Positions 43,821-55,312 are shown, numbered from the stretch's first letter. The stretch: DNA of 64,000 nt from Euphorbia lathyris (GCF_963576675.1 NC_088918.1:35559501-35623500), one strand, 5' to 3'. A program made the numbers and translations. The notes: generated by a model not told the origin, from the letters alone.

Positions 43821-45478
43821 TGATGCGGCCTCACGCGGTTGTGGAGTGAGGCCGATCTTAGGGATAAGTGTACCCCGTCGTTATCAAGTAATAAATCTGG
43901 AAAGTCCAGGTATCGAATCCACAGGACTTATTTACCACAAGTACCGAATTACTTGGTCTCAGGTGTTATCTAGGCTTTGTGGGTTTTGAGTTTGTTTTCT
44001 TAAGTTAATCTACTCCTAGGTTGAATTACGCTACTCCTAGCTAAGTTATACTAGTTCTAACTAAGTTATTCCATGCCTAATTAAGTTAAACTACTCCTAA
44101 TTAAGTTAAACTACTCCTAATTGATCTTTCACTAATGCAATTACCCGAAGGAACATGGTATGAACGATAATAATGAAGTTAGGTTATTAGGTCTATTGAT
44201 TAAAAACCTAATCTAAGTCACTTGTATTCAAGGCGATTAACACTACTTACCCTCCTGAAGTTCCTAGTGCGTGATTCCCTTGTAAGGCCGAAACTAGGTC
44301 TAAGGCTCAGCAATTTGGGCTTAATCAACTAAGAGGTCGTCAATCTCCTAGGCTCTGACTAGGTCAGATTCAGCTCACAATATGTGCCTACTCGATTTTG
44401 GGGCTTTTGAATGAGTTAAACCAATTGAATAAAGCGTAAGACAAAGATTAAACAATTAAGCATAGAACAAAATAAGAGCTAAAATATTATTAAAGATGAA
44501 GGATAATGTCACATGATACAATTAGCATAGGATTCATAGACTGTATCAAAGAGTACAAACAAAGTAAGGTAAAAGGAGATACGAAAATCCCTTTCAAGGA
44601 ACCTGTCTACTCTGCAATCGGCTTCCTAGGTCTTAAGGACGGACCTTGAATATTCCTCGAGAACAGCTTTGAAGGAGCTTCAATGGATGTCGAAGAAGAT
44701 GGAGGAGATGGAGAGGAAATTCAAGGGGAAAGCTAAAGTAATTTACAAATAATGAAAGATATCTAATTACATTGGAAAAATCCTATTTATAGGCATGGCT
44801 CGGGCCCTTTTCTTGACCTATTTTCATGTCCTTATGCAGGTAGGAAGTCGTGGGGTCCATCGTGGCATCGTGGGGGCGGAATTGGTCTTTTTGACCAATT
44901 CCTGCAGGTCTGCTCGCCGAGCAGGGCAAGCTGCTCGGCGAGCAGGCACTGCCTGCTCGGCGAGCAGGCCCCTGAGGGCCTGCTCGACGAGCAGGCCTCT
45001 AGGGGCCTGCTCAGCGAGCTGGCCTACGAAGGCCAGCTCGGCGAGTTGGCCTAAAATAGCCAGTTCGTCGAGCAGTTTAGCCCGATGCGCCCCCGCGCGG
45101 TCGCCGAAATGCCAATAATGTGTCTTTTCGCCCGAACTTATTCCTGCGCATGCACAAAAACTCCAAACAACATTAGTCCAAAGGCTAAATTGACCCGCCA
45201 ATCGCTTATTTTGAGCAAACGCTTCGTTTGGTGCGACTTTTGACGGGTCAATTAGCTTCAAAAGATAACGGAATTATAATATGCATGCCATTTTGGCCGT
45301 ATTTGCCTAAATCGATCATAAAACGAGCCTAAACAACGAAAAGTAAATAAAACATTTCCAATTTCTAACTAACTCACACAAAAGCATTTAAATGCGAGAA
45401 TTGCTCGCTTATTAACTAAATAACGCTAAAACCCGTCCTAAAACCGTACCCAAAGATAGGGGTTTTTGACCCCTATCA
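43821..45478 (-). repeat. Element D 3' LTR (1658 bp)
   Basis: In element sense it starts TGATAGGGGTC and ends CCGCATCA; the right LTR ends CCGCGTCA. It contains a 10-bp perfect hairpin at 44878-44902 and a GC-rich palindromic array at 44910-45075. Confidence 0.88.
44910..45075. repeat. Palindromic CTGCTCGGCGAGCAG array in LTR D
   Basis: About six 15-base palindromes of the type CTGCTCG-N-CGAGCAG and variants are separated by short GGCC-rich linkers. The solo LTR at 4047 has only about two degenerate units. The other D LTR (63888 onward) has a differently arranged set. Confidence 0.8.
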
Positions 45479-47028
45479 AACCTCCTCGCACTTAAAACTT
45501 TACTTTTTCCCCAAGTAAACTAAAAAACTAAACCCGCAATCACAAGCAAGCTAGAAAACCTCCCGGTTTGACTAGGTGCTTGACACAATTTCGAGCATCT
45601 GTAATTACATGCATTCGGAAATACAAAGTAGAGACACGATATCCAAAAGCCGCATTTCAATTATCATAGGTCATATGTTTTAAGACAAAGGACACATGTT
45701 CAATTAAACAAGCTTGAGGGGATCGCTAAGTAAGACACCTCACCATAGGTATTTCACTCATTTCACACAAATTTGGTGGCTAAGGTGTTTACTCTCGGCT
45801 TATGTTCTTGCTTAGGATTACGTTGATTTTGCACGTTCATCCGAGTTCCTCTACTATGCTATATGACTCCGATGATATCAAAAACAGCCTCGAATTGGGG
45901 TTGTAATATGGTTAGAGGGTTAAAGGTATAACAAGGGTTAATAGTTCTAGCGATAGAAAAACAAAGTTCAAATGGCTTTAGCAAATATGAAGTGACTGAG
46001 CTTTTTATTCATCCATTATTCTCTTTTTGGGACGTTTTCTTGAGACGTTTTGATTTTAAGAACTGGGGAATGAAGTTCTCCCCTTTTAGTTCGTCTCTTT
46101 TCTTTTCTTTTCTTTTTCTGTTTTTCTGTTTTTCTTTTTTTGGGATAGTGATGCTCATTCACTTCTTAGTCTTTTGGCTTGCTACTATAATGCCATAAAT
46201 GAAGAAAAAGCGCTAGAAGAAAACAAAGGCTCAATTTGAGCTTTGCAAAAACTTGGGTTAGGTAACAAACTAAGTGATAGTTTGCAAAAATAAGGGTTAG
46301 AACGAAAGAAAAATTCTACAAACTACAAAAATACAGGCTCAAAGGGGCTTCCTAGAGTGGTTGAAAAAGAGAAAATAAGGTAAAGAAACGGGTTAATTCT
46401 AATGAGGCCGATTCATCATTTATCATCTCAAATCATTGCATGTAGGTTCAACACAGTATTAGGTGCAAAATCTGTAATCTTTCCACGAGTCAAAGCATTC
46501 ACACAAAAATGTCAAGAAAAAGAGCTTTTTGATGTTCGCTCTTGGGCTCAAATTCAACTCAATTCTTTGGGTTTCAATTTTGTGTTTACTAGTTTTCCCC
46601 AAACTCAAGTTTAACATCACATGCCTTCAATTCTTAAGTTATCTACCTAAGTAATGATTTTAGCATTTCTTCAAAAGTAGGGTCTAAATGCAAACTTTAG
46701 CTCATGCTTTTACAGATACAAGGATTGTGTCCTACACCTAAACTAGTTGTCATGCAATCTTAGATTCGGTTCTCAGCCCTCAAGTACAAATAACGAAGTT
46801 TAGATTCGAAGGAGGTTCACGGTTTTAGGTCCTAAACATGCAAAACATAAATAAAACCCGAAAAACAAAAAACTAAACTAGACACGACGCAACAAAAATT
46901 TTAAAAATTTTACAAGTTTTGTAAGTTTGTCTACCCCTCCTCCTCACACTAAAAATATGCAATAAGTTCCAACATTGCATCACAAATCATAAAGAACAAG
47001 TGCAAAAAGTTAGGGTGGAGAAGACAAC
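45479..47028 (-). other. Element D 3' untranslated region
   Basis: About 1.5 kb without a supported gene between the Athila ORF and the 3' LTR. It includes a pyrimidine-rich run (about 46085-46140) and ends at the purine tract GTGCGAGGAGGTTT (minus) beside the LTR. Confidence 0.6.
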
Positions 47029-48231
47029 TTACTGATCGGCCGGGGGAGGTGGCCACTGCATGTTGTAGCGCTCACAGTAGTCAGCCGCTATGTATTCAAG
47101 ACCCGTGAGCCTTTGGTCCATGTTCTGTTCGAAGGTAGTGAACCGTTGGTCCATTTGTTGAACAGTATTGAAGGTCCGAAGGTTAAGGTCTCTCATTTCT
47201 GCCATCATGGTGTTAATGGCGTGGAATTGGGCCTCCGTCCCCGGCCCTTGGTGTTCTGTTTGGTCATCTGCTGCTGTAGCTTCTTCTTCCTCAGGTTCGC
47301 CGTGCTCTCCCTCTCTTAGTTGTGGTAGGTTTCTTACCCGCTTTCTTGCTCTCCCACTTGAGCTTGCCCCTCCAGATGAGTTCCTGTTCAAAACTGAATG
47401 GAAAGTAGATTTTCCCAAAAATGCGGAGTTAAGCAGGGTGGGGTGGAAACCATCTTCCCGAATATCCAAATCTTTGAATTGGTTATCAAGGAAGTTGGTA
47501 ACCAAATGTCCAAGGCCAATGGACCCGCGTTTTTTACTTGTTTGGCTTGAAAAGCCTTCAAAGATGGCTTTGATACTATCAACGGGTTTATGGTTGGCCA
47601 CACACCACAGTATGAGCAATTCTGTCTTTGAGATCTTATTGCTCTCGGTTTTGCCTAACAAGTTGTGAGCCACAAACTTGTGTACAAGGTTTAGCATTGG
47701 GTCTAAGAGGTGGATTGGGCTAGCAGTGCGGGAGTCAAATTCTGATAAGCCTGTTAATTGTTCCCAAGCTTTATCTTTTATCATGGGTTCCTCAAAACCC
47801 GAGACTGCCTCTGGATGGTTATAGACTCCCATCAAGGCTGCTAACGTAGTGTCACTAAGACGGTAGGGTACACCGTTCAGTCTGAAAGAATGCTTACCAC
47901 ATCCCACAGGCAACTCATTTTTCAAGGTGGTCAGAAATTCTACAGTGAAATTGTAATACACTAGGGTCCTTTTTGTGGCTAGCCTATGCCAACCGTGGAA
48001 TTTTAGGATTTCATTGAAATCCTTTTCCAGACCTATAGATGCTAGATATTTCTGGTCAACAATGATTAGAGTAGCAAGTTCTTGCCTAGAAAACCAACGA
48101 TATAATACCCCCTCTCTCTCATCGACTAGCCCAAAAGGTGGGTTATACTTAGCTTGCAGAGCGTCACTAAATTCGATGTCAGAGTCAGCTTCATTGTCAA
48201 CCGTGATCTTGGCCTTGCCTTTCCTTCCCAT
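47029..48231 (-). CDS. Athila-type ORF of element D (400 aa)
   Basis: The ATG at 48231 (MGRKGKAK) opens an uninterrupted 400-codon frame. It matches what I know as the ATHILA ORF-1 family: an N-terminal LYRWFSRQEL segment, a central domain (YRLSDTTLAALMGVY, LVHKFVAHNLLG, ELLILWCVANHKPV, IGLGHLVTNFLD), a Ser/Arg/Glu-rich linker, and a C-terminal coiled-coil stretch (MMAEMRDLNLRTFNTVQQMDQ) with a Pro-rich tail. It lies in the position called envelope-like in Athila elements, but I find no signal peptide or membrane helix. The frame is intact while the element lacks pol. Function unknown. Confidence 0.8.
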   Translation of the reverse strand: MGRKGKAKITVDNEADSDIEFSDALQAKYNPPFGLVDEREGVLYRWFSRQELATLIIVDQKYLASIGLEKDFNEILKFHGWHRLATKRTLVYYNFTVEFLTTLKNELPVGCGKHSFRLNGVPYRLSDTTLAALMGVYNHPEAVSGFEEPMIKDKAWEQLTGLSEFDSRTASPIHLLDPMLNLVHKFVAHNLLGKTESNKISKTELLILWCVANHKPVDSIKAIFEGFSSQTSKKRGSIGLGHLVTNFLDNQFKDLDIREDGFHPTLLNSAFLGKSTFHSVLNRNSSGGASSSGRARKRVRNLPQLREGEHGEPEEEEATAADDQTEHQGPGTEAQFHAINTMMAEMRDLNLRTFNTVQQMDQRFTTFEQNMDQRLTGLEYIAADYCERYNMQWPPPPADQ

Positions 48232-49133
48232 GGTGCCTGAGAGATAGACCAAACGGACTAGTTAGAATCTTTTCACAAACATAAACATAAACCTCCAAAT
48301 TACCAATAAATAGGTAAAACCATAGTTTAGAAACTTAGGGACCAAAATCGTAAGCTTTCAGTCCCTAAGTAATTTCACCCGTAATTCTTAAATTCGTGCA
48401 AAATTAGAGATGCCCAATGACTAAAATGTGTTAAGAATGTGATATAGAACTCTATTGGTAAGTTGTCAACTATAAACTAAATAGTTGAACTTTGAGCTAA
48501 AATGGAGATTTTTTCCCAAATTGAGCAATTTCTCCAAATATTCACAAATTAAGAACAAAAATCATACCCAAATCACATATTGATCATAATGTAACTATAT
48601 ATTGCAAGAATATCAAGAATTAAAAGCAAGTAAAAGGTTATTTGAGAAAAAAGATAAAAACCCAAAACTTAGGTTTTGTCCCAAATCCCAAAAATTAACA
48701 CCCTAAACTAAAATCTAAACCTAGAAACATATTAGAAATCAAAAATAGGTAAGAATACATACCTTAGTTGTTGAATTTGGGTTAGTATGGAGGATTTGGG
48801 GTTTAGGTTTTGTGAAAAGGAAAAAGGAGAAGAAAAGAAAGAAAGAAGAAGTGAATAAAAAGAAAGAAGGAAAGAAAGAAGAAGATAAGGAAGGGGATGA
48901 TGAGTCATCCCCTATCTTTATCTTTTTATTTCTTATTTTATATTTATTTATTTATTTATTATTTTTTTAATTTAGAGAGAGTATGGGGTGCAAAGCTTGA
49001 CAATATATATAAAAAATATGAAATCAAAGACTAACAATCAAACTTAATCAAAACAAAAAGAATGGAAAAAATTGCAGAAACAATTATTCAAGCTTGAAAT
49101 TAAACCGAGGAGAACTCGATTTCTTCCTCTTAC
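48232..49133 (-). other. Element D spacer where pol would be expected
   Basis: About 900 bp, AT-rich, with a purine-rich GAAAGAAAGAAG tract (48820-48890) and a (TTTA)n stretch. There is no trace of protease, RT, RNase H or integrase motifs on either strand. In Athila elements pol should follow gag here. Confidence 0.7.
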
Positions 49134-50562
49134 TCAATCCTTTCTCAGGATCTTTGGATTCTTCTCCGTTGTGCTTGGGAGAGAACCCTGTGGCCTTTCC
49201 TGCCTGTCCCTATTGATCTGGGCTACCTGATTGCTCAGATCCTTGCAGAAAGCTTCATTGTTGGCAAGCCTAGCCGAGATCTCCTTTAAGAGAGTGACCA
49301 CCTCGTCAGATTCCTTAGGAGGTTGCATTGGCCCTTGGTTCTGCTGTTGATATGGGGGCATGCCAAGACCCTGCTCTCTATGCTCCTGAACAAAACCGCT
49401 GGGAGGTCGAAGCACATTCTGATTTGAATTCCCGTAAGATAAGTTCGGGTGCTGAGGCCTCCTGTAGTTGTTGCTGTTGTTGTAGGAGTTGTGGTTGTTG
49501 TGGTTGTAGTTGTTATAGTTCTGGTTGTACCTCGGTTGCCCCCCAACATAATTGACCATCTCCACCCCATCTCCAGCGAAAGGGCTCCCTGCCTGACAGT
49601 CCTTTCCATGGTGGTCGCCGCCACAGTGCACACGGGTGGGAGGTTGGCTGAATTTAGCCAACAGGATGTCCATCTTCCTACTTATGTCCATAACACTTGG
49701 ATTTTGTTCTTGTTCTTCCACAGCAAACACCCGCTGCCTTGTGGGGCCAGCAAGTTTCTCCTCTTGCCACTGCACGCTCTTCCTAGCCAGCTCGTTAATC
49801 ATGTCATACGCCTCTGTTGCTGTCTTCCTGAACAAATCTCCACCCGCTGCGGAGTCTACAATAGCTCTGTTGGTGGGTTTCAGTCCGTGATAGAAGACGC
49901 TCACCAATTGATGCTTGGGTATGTCATGATGAGGGCACATGCACAGCATTTTTCTGAATCGGGTCCAAGATGTGTGGAGCGCTTCATGCTCGGGTTGGTG
50001 GAAGGATGTGATTTCACCCCTGAGCATTGCTGTCTTCGAGGGAGGAAAGTAGTAGGACAAGAATTCCTTCTCCAATCCTGCCCAAGTTGTGATTGATCCG
50101 GGCTCTAGTGTTCTCAGCCATTCCAAAGCTTGCCCAGTCAGAGAAAACAGGAACAACTTCAGCCTAGCAGCATCTTGGGGAACCCCATTTGTTCTTGCAG
50201 TGTCTGCGCACATTAAGAAGCGATCCAGATGATCATTCGGGCTCTCATGTGCTTCTCCTCCAAACAATCTGGTCTGTTGGATCAGGTGAATTATACCGGA
50301 CTTGATTTCGTCTGTATTAGCCTGAATGTTTGGAGCGGCAATGCTGGTGCCGGTGTGGTGCCAGGATCTCACTCATCAGACGAGTGTCATTTTCTGGCCC
50401 GGTGTTCTCAGTGTTCCGTTCATTGTTCCGTTCATTGTCAGTCATCTTGATCTCGATGATCTCATCTTGCTTCAGCTTTCCGATTTGTTTGCTCCTGCGA
50501 AGAGTACGTTCAAGTTCAGGGTTAAGAGGGACACACGGTATTTTCGCTGATCTCGTAGGCAT
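49134..50562 (-). pseudogene. Element D Gag (Ty3/gypsy, Athila type), frameshifted
   Basis: The ATG at 50562 (MPTRSAKIPC) opens the frame. A one-base shift near 50350-50390 moves the coding text to the frame of 50372-49134. The gag core domain is complete (QQTRLFGGEAHESPNDHL, LFLFSLTGQALEWLRTLEPGS, FLSYYFPPSKTAMLRGEI, FRKMLCMCPHHDIPKHQL as short words). A Gln/Asn-rich region follows, with NNYNHNNHN repeats. The zinc knuckle reads VHCGGDHHGKDC and lacks the first Cys. The frame ends with KILRKD and a stop, with no protease downstream. It would package element RNA into particles. Confidence 0.83.
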
Positions 50563-50989
50563 ACGCTGAGAAGAAATAAATGGAAGCGGAAAGAAAATTA
50601 TACACATCATACAAGGTTGCACAGATTTATACAAGTATTCTTATTACTGATAGATATAGATTGATGTACATGGTATAACTAGTAGAGATAAACAAGTATG
50701 TATAAGTATGACTCAGAATATGGACAAATATAAATATAAGAATGAACAAGTATAAAAGGTATAAACAAGCACAGACAAAAAGGTGTAGATGAATTTAACA
50801 AGTATAGATACACGTTTGTATAAACAAGTATAAATAAGAATAGGTATGAACAGCTACGCATGTTATGAGAGAACATGGTAGATATAAACAAGTATATAAA
50901 TAAGTATAGATGTTATAAACAAAGGATATTTACAATGAATGCCTAAACTAACAAATCGACATTTGGTTCGATATTGCAGAAGAAATAAA
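50563..50989 (-). other. Element D 5' leader with ATAAACAAGTATA-type repeats
   Basis: Non-coding leader between PBS and gag. About ten loosely spaced copies of AACAAGTATA / ATAAGTATA occur between 50630 and 50920. Confidence 0.65.
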
Positions 50990-51007
50990 TCCCCGGCAAC
51001 GGCGCCA
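50990..51007 (-). other. Element D primer binding site (tRNA-Asp)
   Basis: On the minus strand TGGCGCCGTTGCCGGGGA starts six bases after the LTR end. It complements the 3' end of plant tRNA-Asp, the primer used by Athila elements. Confidence 0.9.
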
Positions 51008-51013
51008 AAAACT

Positions 51014-52044
51014 TGACGCGGCCTCACGCGGTTGTGGAGTGAGGCCGATCTTAGGGATAAGTGTACCCCGTCGTTATCAAGTAATAAATCTGGAAAGTCC
51101 AGGTATCGAATCCACAGGACTTATTTACCACAAGTACCGAATTACTTGGTCTCAGGTGTTATCTAGGCTTTGTGGGTTTTGAGTTTGTTTTCTTAAGTTA
51201 ATCTACTCCTAGGTTGAATTACGCTACTCCTAGCTAAGTTATACTAGTTCTAACTAAGTTATTCTACGCCTAATTAAGTTAAACTACTCCTAATTAAGTT
51301 AAACTACTCCTAATTGATCTTTCACTAATGCAATTACCCGAAGGAACATGGTATGAACGATAATAATGAAGTTAGGTTATTAGGTCTATTGATTAAAAAC
51401 CTAATCTAAGTCACTTGTATTCAAGGCGATTAACACTACTTACCCTCCTGAAGTTCCTAGTGCGTGATTCCCTTGTAAGGCCGAAACTAGGTCTAAGGCT
51501 CAGCAATTTGGGCTTAATCAACTAAGAGGTCGTCAATCTCCTAGGCTCTGACTAGGTCAGATTCAGCTCACAATATGTGCCTACTCGATTTTGGGGCTTT
51601 TGAATGAGTTAAACCAATTGAATAAAGCGTAAGACAAAGATTAAACAATTAAGCATAGAACAAAATAAGAGCTAAAATATTATTAAAGATGAAGGATAAT
51701 GTCACATGATACAATTAGCATAGGATTCATAGACTGTATCAAAGAGTACAAACAAAGTAAGGTAAAAGGAGATACGAAAATCCCTTTCAAGGAACCTGTC
51801 TACTCTGCAATCGGCTTCCTAAGTCTTAAGGACGGACCTTGAATATTCCTCGAGAACAGCTTTGAAGGAGCTTCAATGGATGTCGAAGAAGATGGAGGAG
51901 ATGGAGAGGAAATTCAAGGGGAAAGCTAAAGTAATTTACAAATAATGAAAGATATCTAATTACATTGGAAAAATCCTATTTATAGGCGTGGCTCGGGCCC
52001 TTTTCTTGACCTATTTTCGTGTCCTTATGCAGGTAGGAAGTCGT
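51014..52044 (-). repeat. Element D 5' LTR, part left of SIRE E
   Basis: Over about 1030 bases this is almost identical to 43821-44848 (about six differences by eye). It is cut by SIRE E after AAGTCGT and resumes at 63824. Confidence 0.9.
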
Positions 52045-53456
52045 TGTTGAAACACCTTTTCCACAAGATTTTGATTTGACAAAAACATCCATGATTATGA
52101 GGCAATTAAATTTAAATGCTTTGATTTAATTGTACTAATGTGTTTGTTCAATATTGAGTGCAAAAATATATATAAAGTAAAGACAAGACAAATGTCAGCA
52201 TAAGTAAAGCTGAGTAGAACGGAACTCAGCATGACAGAATGGAAGCTGAGTGGAGTAGAACTCAGAAGCAAAATGAAGCTAACTAAATTTGAAGACTTCT
52301 TCAGAAGTGTTTAAACAGAACGGAGCTGACCAAGAAGGAACTCAGCTTAGAAGTTGAACATCCGAAGATAACGAAGAAAGCTGAGTGACAGTCAGGACAG
52401 CATGAAGGATCCGTTCACTAAAGGACAAAGTCTGCCAATCTTCTGCACCAATAATTGTAACCTCGAAAACACACAAAAGACTAATTCCAAGAAACACGGG
52501 TCGTTGGATTATTGGTAAAAGACAACTGGCGCGAAAAGACAAGCCAGACGCAAGAAGACAAACCTGACGCCTGAAGAAAACAGAGAAAGGGAATGGCGGA
52601 ACAGTCTGAAGCTGACCAGAAATTGTTCCCCAAAAGAGCCGTTTTGGTGTTAACGGTAACAACAATTCAAACGATCCAAATCTGTAGTTTCCTTCTATAA
52701 AAGGACAATGAAGAACCTTGGATCATTACTCAAGCATCAAGAGAAAAATACAAGGAGAGAAAATCTTGAAAGCACTCAAATACAAAAGATCTTACACCAA
52801 TTTTTCTATTCTCTGTGTAAATGCTAGATTGATTGTTGTGTAATCATCTAAAGTGTTCTTTAGCATAAAAAGAACAAGTTTGTGATCAATAGGAATATTG
52901 AGAGTGTTAAGCTGAGTGCTTGGTTGTAAGCATTCAGTGGTAGAGAAATCTAGGTGCTGGGTTGTAGCACTTAGTAGGAGTTGAGTAGACGAATAGAGGA
53001 AGGTACTCTTGCATATTCAACTGCCTTATAATTGGTTTGTGCTCTACCGTTAAAGAGCTCAGTATTGGATTCAAAAAGCCTGGAGGACTCTGGGGACTGG
53101 ACGTAGGCAGAGAGGCCGAACCAGGATAAGTGATACTGAGTAATCTCTGAACTCTCTCTTATATTGCATGTGTTGTTTGCTATATTTACTCAGTATATAA
53201 ATTGCCTAAGCCGACCTTGAGTAAATAAGTGGTGCTGAGTTAGATGGTGACCTCCAAGAGTGTCAACTCTCAACTCTCAAGAAAACAACTTTGGTCAACA
53301 TCTGACTAAAGCTGTCTTGAAACATATCTCACCAAGCTGACCAAAAGCTGAGTTAATAAACTCTCAAAATAACTTCGAGTCAGCTTAATTAAAATGCGAA
53401 AAAGTTATATTAGTTCCTAACCCCCCCCCCTTGGAACTAATTACCAGGGACCAACA
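52045..53456 (+). repeat. SIRE E 5' LTR (1412 bp)
   Basis: Same architecture as the C LTR: TATAAAAGG at 52696-52704, GGGGACTGGACGTAGGC block, TTAGTTCC-(C)n-GGAACTAA hairpin at the end. It has a run of ten C against six in its own 3' LTR. Confidence 0.93.
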
Positions 53457-53458
53457 AG

Positions 53459-53470
53459 TGGTATCAGAGC
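53459..53470 (+). other. SIRE E primer binding site (initiator tRNA-Met)
   Basis: TGGTATCAGAGC two bases after the 5' LTR, identical to SIRE C. Confidence 0.92.
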
Positions 53471-53518
53471 CTAAGCTCACTACTCAAAGATCTAACAATC
53501 TTGACCTGATCCCTAAAA

Positions 53519-55312
53519 ATGGGTGAGAATAGCACTCGTTTCCTTCCAGGAAACCAAACAACACAGATACTCCCTGAGGGATTATCAATCACTAGACCTC
53601 CCCTATTCTTTGGGTCAAACTATACATTCTGGAAGAATAGGATGAAGAACTTTATACAAGCCACAAACATGAGTGCTTGGCTTGCAATTGTTCAAGGTCC
53701 ACATGTGCCATACAAAACTGTTAACAATGAGAAAATTGTTAAAAGTGAGGCTGAGTGGACAGAGGATGACCTCAGAAAATTACAAAATAATGCTTCGGCT
53801 ATAAATATGCTTCACTGTGCGTTAGATGCTGCAGAATACAATAAGATTTCAGGTTGTGAGTCAGCACAGGAGATTTGGAAGAAGCTTGAAGTAACCTATG
53901 AAGGCACAAGCAAAGTTAAGGAGTCTAAAGTCAATCAACATATGAGACTCTACGAACTGTTTGAGATGAATGAGAATGAAGACATCTCAGAAATGAACGC
54001 AAGATTCACAAACATTATAAATGAGCTAAAAAGGCTTGGAAAGAACTTCACTGAAGAAGAACAGGTGAAGAAAATTCTGAGAAGTCTGCCCAAGAGCTGG
54101 CAAGCAAAGAAAACAGATGTAGAAGAAGCCCAAGACTTGACTACCTATAAATATGATGAGCTGATCGGATCCCTGCTGACCCATGAAATCTCTATGAAAA
54201 ACTTTGAAGCCAAAGAGAAAGAAAAATCAGAAGATAAGAAACAAAAGTCACTTGTCATGAAAGCTGACTCAACTGAAGCGGAGTCAACTGATGATGAGGA
54301 ATTGGCCATGTTCACCAGAAAGATGAAAAAGCTATTCAGGAGAAATGATAGAAACGGCAAAAGGACATTTAGAAGAAATGACAAGTATAAAACTGAGTCA
54401 AGTGACAAGTACAAGAAGGACAGCTCGAAGTTTGTCACATGTTTTGAATGTCATCAAATTGGGCACATCAAGTCAAGCTGTCCCAACCTCAAGAAAGAGA
54501 AGAAGGGAAGCAAAAAGGCTATGGTGGCCACATGGAGTGACAGTGATGAGTCAACATCATCTGAGGCCGAGCAAAATGAAACAGCCAACATATGTTTTAT
54601 GGCAGATGATGGAGCTGACCAATCCCAATCTGAGCAAGCTGACCTTTCTGATGAAACTGACCAGGAGGATCACAACAATGAGGTAACATCCTTACTTTTG
54701 CTTAGAAACGAAATGGTAAATGCCCTGAGTGACTTATATACCCTAACTAAGAAGTGTAACAAAATGATTAAGGCACTCAGCAGGCGCTGTTATGAGATTG
54801 AAGAGGTCAAGCTGAGTGACCTCCGATATCTTCTCCAGGACAACTCTGACTTGCATACCAACATGCAAATCTTACATAAGTTTGTCACGGAGGTTCAATC
54901 TGAGTCAAAGAAACTTAGAAAGGATATCACAACGTTACAGAGTCAAGGGAAGGCCTCAAATAGAAATAAACCCCATGCTGAGTACGGAAATACTAGACAG
55001 CATAAGCAATTCACTCAATGTGAGTGTTGTAAAAAAAGGGGGCACACAAAGGATGTGTGTTGGCATAACAAGCGGACTGTCCAATGTGACTTCTGCGGAA
55101 GAAAAGGGCATACCACAAAAGTATGTTGGCATGCCCAACACAATAATGCTGACCATACTCAGTTCAACTCACAAAGGGTACCTTTTTGTGATTTCTGTGG
55201 TAAGCCAGGCCACACTATAAAAGTATGCCGTCACAAGTTAAAATATGATTTTGCACCTGTTTATACTAACAAGAAAGGACCCAAAAGGAATTGGGTACCT
55301 AAAAATGAATAG
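53519..55312 (+). CDS. SIRE E Gag (597 aa), intact
   Basis: The full frame runs from ATG 53519 to UAG 55310-55312. The copia Gag core lies at about residues 20-235 (FWKNRMKNFIQ, ALDAAEYNKISG, EEQVKKILRSLPKSW). A charged linker with RRNDR repeats follows. The first zinc knuckle is CFECHQIGHIKSSC (about residue 304). A predicted helical stretch comes next, then three more knuckles near the C-terminus (CECCKKRGHTKDVC, CDFCGRKGHTTKVC, CDFCGKPGHTIKVC). Four C-C-H-C knuckles are more than the one usual in copia Gag. This is the only complete Gag among the three SIRE copies here. The stop is in frame with pol. Confidence 0.93.
   Translation: MGENSTRFLPGNQTTQILPEGLSITRPPLFFGSNYTFWKNRMKNFIQATNMSAWLAIVQGPHVPYKTVNNEKIVKSEAEWTEDDLRKLQNNASAINMLHCALDAAEYNKISGCESAQEIWKKLEVTYEGTSKVKESKVNQHMRLYELFEMNENEDISEMNARFTNIINELKRLGKNFTEEEQVKKILRSLPKSWQAKKTDVEEAQDLTTYKYDELIGSLLTHEISMKNFEAKEKEKSEDKKQKSLVMKADSTEAESTDDEELAMFTRKMKKLFRRNDRNGKRTFRRNDKYKTESSDKYKKDSSKFVTCFECHQIGHIKSSCPNLKKEKKGSKKAMVATWSDSDESTSSEAEQNETANICFMADDGADQSQSEQADLSDETDQEDHNNEVTSLLLLRNEMVNALSDLYTLTKKCNKMIKALSRRCYEIEEVKLSDLRYLLQDNSDLHTNMQILHKFVTEVQSESKKLRKDITTLQSQGKASNRNKPHAEYGNTRQHKQFTQCECCKKRGHTKDVCWHNKRTVQCDFCGRKGHTTKVCWHAQHNNADHTQFNSQRVPFCDFCGKPGHTIKVCRHKLKYDFAPVYTNKKGPKRNWVPKNE

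Noticed and set aside
49449..50096. A 215-codon open frame antisense to element D gag.
   Set aside because: Its Val-rich start is the reverse of the Asn/Tyr-rich gag repeats, and the sense strand carries clear gag motifs.
50990..51007. Match to the 3' end of tRNA-Asp, as if part of a tRNA gene.
   Set aside because: Only the 18 bases of the primer site match, no cloverleaf is possible, and its place beside the LTR explains it.
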